Below, one piece after another: positions 35,993 through 38,812 of a stretch of DNA of 38,812 nt (position 1 is its first letter; every line of letters starts with the position of its first letter). Location: positions 249,062-287,873 of the forward strand of contig NW_003146296.1 in assembly GCF_000003605.2 (NCBI RefSeq), given 5' to 3'. The position numbers were made by a program, and so were the translations under genes. The stretch is from Saccoglossus kowalevskii (taxonomy: Eukaryota > Hemichordata > Enteropneusta > Harrimaniidae). A model generated the notes under the pieces. It saw nothing but the letters and a program-made list of their open reading frames with translations, was not told the DNA's origin and did no database searches.

Positions 35993-36651
35993 ACAGCAGA
36001 ATCTGTTCTAGAAATACTATACAGTGCTCAATTAGTGTAGTGGGTTTTATTCTCGCGTTTTGTCAAATGAACATAAAATAAAAAGTGATTATTCAGATTT
36101 AAAAACAAAATGTATTGTTTCCTTCACAACCTAATCAATATAAAACCTAGTGAATATCTGTGCATTTCACAGTACATCATATTTACTTAAACTAAATCCT
36201 ACTTCATATATATATTTTTACTATGGGTCCCATGCAACCTTCACAATGTGTGTAAAATTTATCGCTTGCTTACACGAGATTTGAACCTGAGCTGGATGAC
36301 ATTAATTGCTTTTACATTTGTTGCTGAAAACTATAACAACAAAGTTTGTGTCAAAACTATCACTGCGCTTTACATTGCAAAAATGCAATCAATAATACAA
36401 CTCAATCATAGAGGGAAACCACTCAAACATTTGTTGGGGAAAAATGAACGTTTAAAGAAATACACAGAAAAAGAGTCAACACAGAGTAAGCCAAAATATC
36501 ATTTTGCAAGGTCAAAACTTGAATAGTCGGAGCAAAATTTTTCAAAATATACGATTTTACTTTTAGATATCATCAAAATAACATTTAATAAAGATCCTAC
36601 TTTTCTAGCACATTTAATCCAGAACAACATTTTTGTGAGTCAAGATTTTAA

Positions 36652-36670
36652 CAGTGCGCCCTCTACAGTT
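36652..36670 (-). promoter_or_regulatory. CTCF-like motif
   Basis: Minus strand GAACTGTAGAGGGCGCACT; shares TAGAGGGCGC with the site at 35974, 0.7 kb away, but weaker upstream bases. Confidence 0.33.
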
Positions 36671-37242
36671 CAGAATCCCAAATTATGTTAGAGATGAAAA
36701 ACATTTTATAAGGACTTTCATAGTAATACAATCCCTAGTTTCCTTCCTCTTTTTGTGCTGATGAATTATAATGAAGTATATAAAAAAAAAAAGTTTTAAA
36801 AATGGCACATGCTTTATCCTGATTGTATTCATATTACTTGACACAAATCTCTAATTTTTAATTGTTAGAAATCAACTATTGGCTAATTACACTAATGGCT
36901 ATTTTTTTTGAATATTTTTATACATTTATCAGTTATTATAACAGAGATACTTAATCAGGGTTTAGGAGAAAACACGTGTAATCAAACAACACATAAACCA
37001 GTCCCCAAAATAGTATTTTTTTCAAGAAAAAATCAAGGGCGATCATAATTTTTTTTGTTCATAAAGCAACTATAAAGTGCTTGTAAATTATTTTATGTAA
37101 ACCAGGATCAGGTATGATTCTTAAAAAAAACATATTGACAATTACACAAGATTAAAATACATTTGAAAATTTGGAAAGTTATGTTTCGGGCCTGGCCATA
37201 CTTATCTCAATTTCTGTACTTTAAAAACACATGTTAACTTAC

Positions 37243-37635
37243 GTTGGGCTTTCAGAAAATAGACTCCCTGTACCAAGCGTGAACGGCGTCGCCGGTGTGT
37301 TCAGAGTCGCCAGTCGTCCTGGTAACTCGTCCTGTTGTAAATTATCTTCCACAGTTTGTTGATTCATCACTCTGTCCAATTCGGCTTGTACTTCGTCAAC
37401 AGACGGTGTGATTGCGTCATCGTTCTGGCCTTCTGCAGTGAGGAACACGTTGTCTATTCGTGAGTCCTCTGAGACGTCTTTACGTTTCACAATCCTCACA
37501 TCAATAGACGAATGTGCTGATTTTCCTGTCGCGGTCGGTTTACTACTTTCAGACTCAGCTTGACTAATGCTGTCACATTCTGTGTCATTTTTGTCATCAG
37601 CCTCTTCCTTTACATTATCTTCATTTTTATTTTTC

Positions 37636-37667
<32 letters not shown>

Positions 37668-38093
37668 TTCTTCTTCATTCACATCATTCTTTTCTTTCCC
37701 TTCCCCTTCCTGTTCTTCTCTATTGTTCGCCGGAACATCCTCTTCTGTACTTTCTGGAATATCTTCTTCTGTATTTTTTATCTCGTTGTTTTCCTCTTCC
37801 TGTTCTTCTTCATTTTCATTTTTCTCCAGAATATCATCCTCAAGATTTTCAATCTTGTTGTCTCTCTCTTCCTCATGTTTATCCTTCAACTCCTTATCTT
37901 CTTTCTCATCACATGACCTTTCATCTTTGACCTCTGATGACACAAGACTCTCCTCCGCAAAAATCACATCAGATTCATAATTTCCTTTCAACAGAGGAGC
38001 AGAGGTTGGTCTGGTGTTAGTTTTTACAGTTTTCACACTGTTCTGTGCTGCAGCAGCATCATTTTTCTTTTTCTTTGTATCCTTCGTTGCCAT
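37243..38093 (-). CDS. Exon 1 CDS (residues 1-283 plus two bases): acidic N-terminal region of an unrecognised protein
   Basis: Encodes residues 1-283 and two bases of codon 284. Residues 4-12 are a lysine-rich patch and residues 28-33 read RPTSAP. Residues 55-170 are extremely rich in Glu, Asp, Asn and Lys, with ten consecutive aspartates at 143-152. A Ser-rich stretch follows (175-196), then a possible short amphipathic helix (232-257) and a Pro/Thr/Ser tail. There is no signal peptide and no hydrophobic segment, so a soluble, intrinsically disordered nuclear or cytoplasmic protein is the likeliest reading (inference). The ATG at 38093 is chosen because the open frame starts there and the context AATAATGG has G at +4. 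An earlier ATG at 38100 is out of frame. The exon ends in GAAAGCCCAAC followed by the donor GTAAGT. Long open frames on the opposite strand (37560-37980, poly-Ser or poly-Ile/Phe) are complements of the acidic repeat and are not genes. Confidence 0.85.
37638..37667 (-). repeat. Coding trinucleotide repeat (poly-Asp tract)
   Basis: ATC repeats on the plus strand, read as ten Asp codons (residues 143-152), nearly all GAT, in exon 1. Near-pure codon use points to a length-variable microsatellite inside the coding region. Confidence 0.9.
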
Positions 38094-38139
38094 TATTCAT
38101 GTGACAGGGCAACTACATGGTGAAATCAAGAAACATAAT
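38094..38139 (-). other. 5' UTR part of the first visible exon, with two upstream ORFs
   Basis: The 46 bases between the acceptor and the main ATG contain two upstream starts. The first (38136-38113) encodes seven codons and ends at TAG before the main start. The second ATG (38100) is in another frame, overlaps the main start and ends at TGA (38061-38059). The pyrimidine-rich acceptor TTTTTCTATTGCAG directly upstream implies a separate 5' exon beyond 38.1 kb. Confidence 0.55.
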
Positions 38140-38812
38140 CTGCAATAGAAAAACAGAGAAAATAAGTATATATATATCTGTATATATGGGATTGGATATG
38201 ATGGATATGTGTGACAAATCTTGAAGTTCAACTGAAGTTCTGAAATTGTGATTGTTGCACCAAGGTTTGCGAACTAAGATGGCAACATTAAGTGGAGGAG
38301 GGAAGCTAAAATTCCTGTTTCTTGAAAAAATAAATCTTGTTTAGGTATTTGCTCTATTAGAAGCTCATACAAATGACATGGACATCTATTGCAGATGCGA
38401 AATCTAATAGAGCAAATATCCCGTAGTATACTTTTTCCCCCAGAACTGAAACGTAATGCTGGTTAATCAGTGAACAATCTAAATCTACCATGTATATGTA
38501 TGGTTACCTAGGCAACCCATATCAGCACTCACAAAAGCAATGTGACACATTCAATTTTGGGACTGTCACCTGACATAAATACTATAAAAAAAAGTTATGT
38601 TCAGAAAAGCGATCTTGTAAATTTTTATTCTGGTGTTCCTGACCTTCATTCATAAATATTGTTTAATTATATTGTTTTTTTTAAACCTGTTTAAGTGAAT
38701 AACCACACTTTTGAGACAAAGATTAGGTCCTATGTCATTTCATACCCAGCTGGTCTTTTCTAAAATTCCATTTATAAATCAAAAACTTGATTATTACTAC
38801 CTTATTCTAAAA
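38140..38812 (-). other. Presumed 5' intron, no coding sequence seen
   Basis: Upstream of the exon 1 acceptor. Contains a short TATATA run, the 73-base inverted repeat and AT-rich DNA. No promoter signature or CpG island is visible, consistent with the true first exon lying further right. Confidence 0.5.
38346..38418. repeat. 16-bp perfect inverted repeat, 41-base loop
   Basis: TATTTGCTCTATTAGA (38346-38361) and TCTAATAGAGCAAATA (38403-38418) in the presumed 5' UTR intron. Could be a small foldback element or a structured RNA; the loop is large for a miRNA precursor. Confidence 0.6.

Larger units (their letters stand above)
28727..37242 (-). other. Intron 1 of the minus-strand gene (8,516 bp)
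   Basis: GT-AG intron with donor GTAAGT and acceptor GTTTACAG. It is very AT-rich with few CpG. It contains TTAA-flanked MITE-like elements, a 0.6 kb tandem duplication, an AAT microsatellite, two minus-strand CTCF-like motifs and E2F-like motifs (each listed separately). I see no convincing additional exon in either strand. Short open frames here (for example 30280-30516, 33474-33737, 36248-36526) lack recognisable domains and fall in repeats or low-complexity DNA. Confidence 0.75.
16730..38139 (-). other. Three-exon protein-coding gene, transcript extent visible in window
   Basis: Gene model built from the sequence. The first visible exon starts after an acceptor (TTTTTCTATTGCAG) at 38140 and carries a short 5' UTR, the ATG at 38093 and a GTAAGT donor. 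Intron 1 (37242-28727) ends in TTTACAG. Exon 2 has a GTGAGT donor. Intron 2 (28482-17627) ends in a pyrimidine-rich tract and TTTGTAG. Exon 3 holds the TGA stop at 16903-16901 and is followed by AATAAA at 16735-16730. Phases match without adjustment: exon 1 ends two bases into a codon, exon 2 supplies the third base and ends on a codon boundary, and exon 3 opens on one. The spliced protein is 606 aa. The promoter and at least one 5' UTR exon lie outside the window. Extra exons inside the long introns cannot be excluded. Protein family not recognised. Confidence 0.82.

Noticed and set aside
37560-37980. Plus-strand open frames of 118 and 137 codons (poly-Ile/Phe and poly-Ser)
   Set aside because: They are antisense shadows of the acidic exon 1 coding sequence.

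Overview
This is a eukaryotic, almost certainly invertebrate metazoan, genomic window. It is AT-rich and mostly non-coding. It has GT-AG introns of about 8.5 and 10.9 kb, many short inverted-repeat elements, microsatellites and one N-filled assembly gap. There are no bacterial-style operons, no rRNA and no convincing tRNA. The species cannot be named from the sequence.

One protein-coding gene is well supported. It lies on the minus strand and fills the right-hand part of the window (about 16.73-38.14 kb). Three exons join in frame (CDS 38093-37243, 28726-28483 and 17626-16901) to give a 606-residue, largely disordered protein. The N-terminal half is strongly acidic, with a ten-aspartate run encoded by a trinucleotide repeat. 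The C-terminal half is Ser/Arg/Lys-rich. I do not recognise the family. The first exon starts at a good splice acceptor (38139), so at least one 5' UTR exon and the promoter lie beyond the right edge. A candidate poly(A) signal is at 16735-16730.

Region by region: 1-12.4 kb is intergenic, visibly richer in CpG, and holds inverted-repeat elements, including a 2.1 kb element with about 160-bp terminal arms (7928-10057) that contains nested smaller elements. At 12.42-13.64 kb there is a minisatellite with a 42-bp unit; nearly every unit carries the POU octamer ATGCAAAT. The stretch 13.64-16.73 kb is AT-rich intergenic DNA with a 481-bp inverted-repeat element next to the gene's 3' end. Introns 2 and 1 (17.6-28.5 and 28.7-37.2 kb) carry TTAA-flanked MITE-like elements, a complex inverted repeat interrupted by the N gap, a 0.6 kb tandem duplication and several motif clusters (E2F-like, CTCF-like).

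No multi-gene system is visible. The more interesting signals are the unrecognised acidic gene, the octamer minisatellite, the inverted repeat whose gap length disagrees with its intact arm, the recurrent E2F-like 11-mer, and CTCF-like sites in convergent orientation around the gene.
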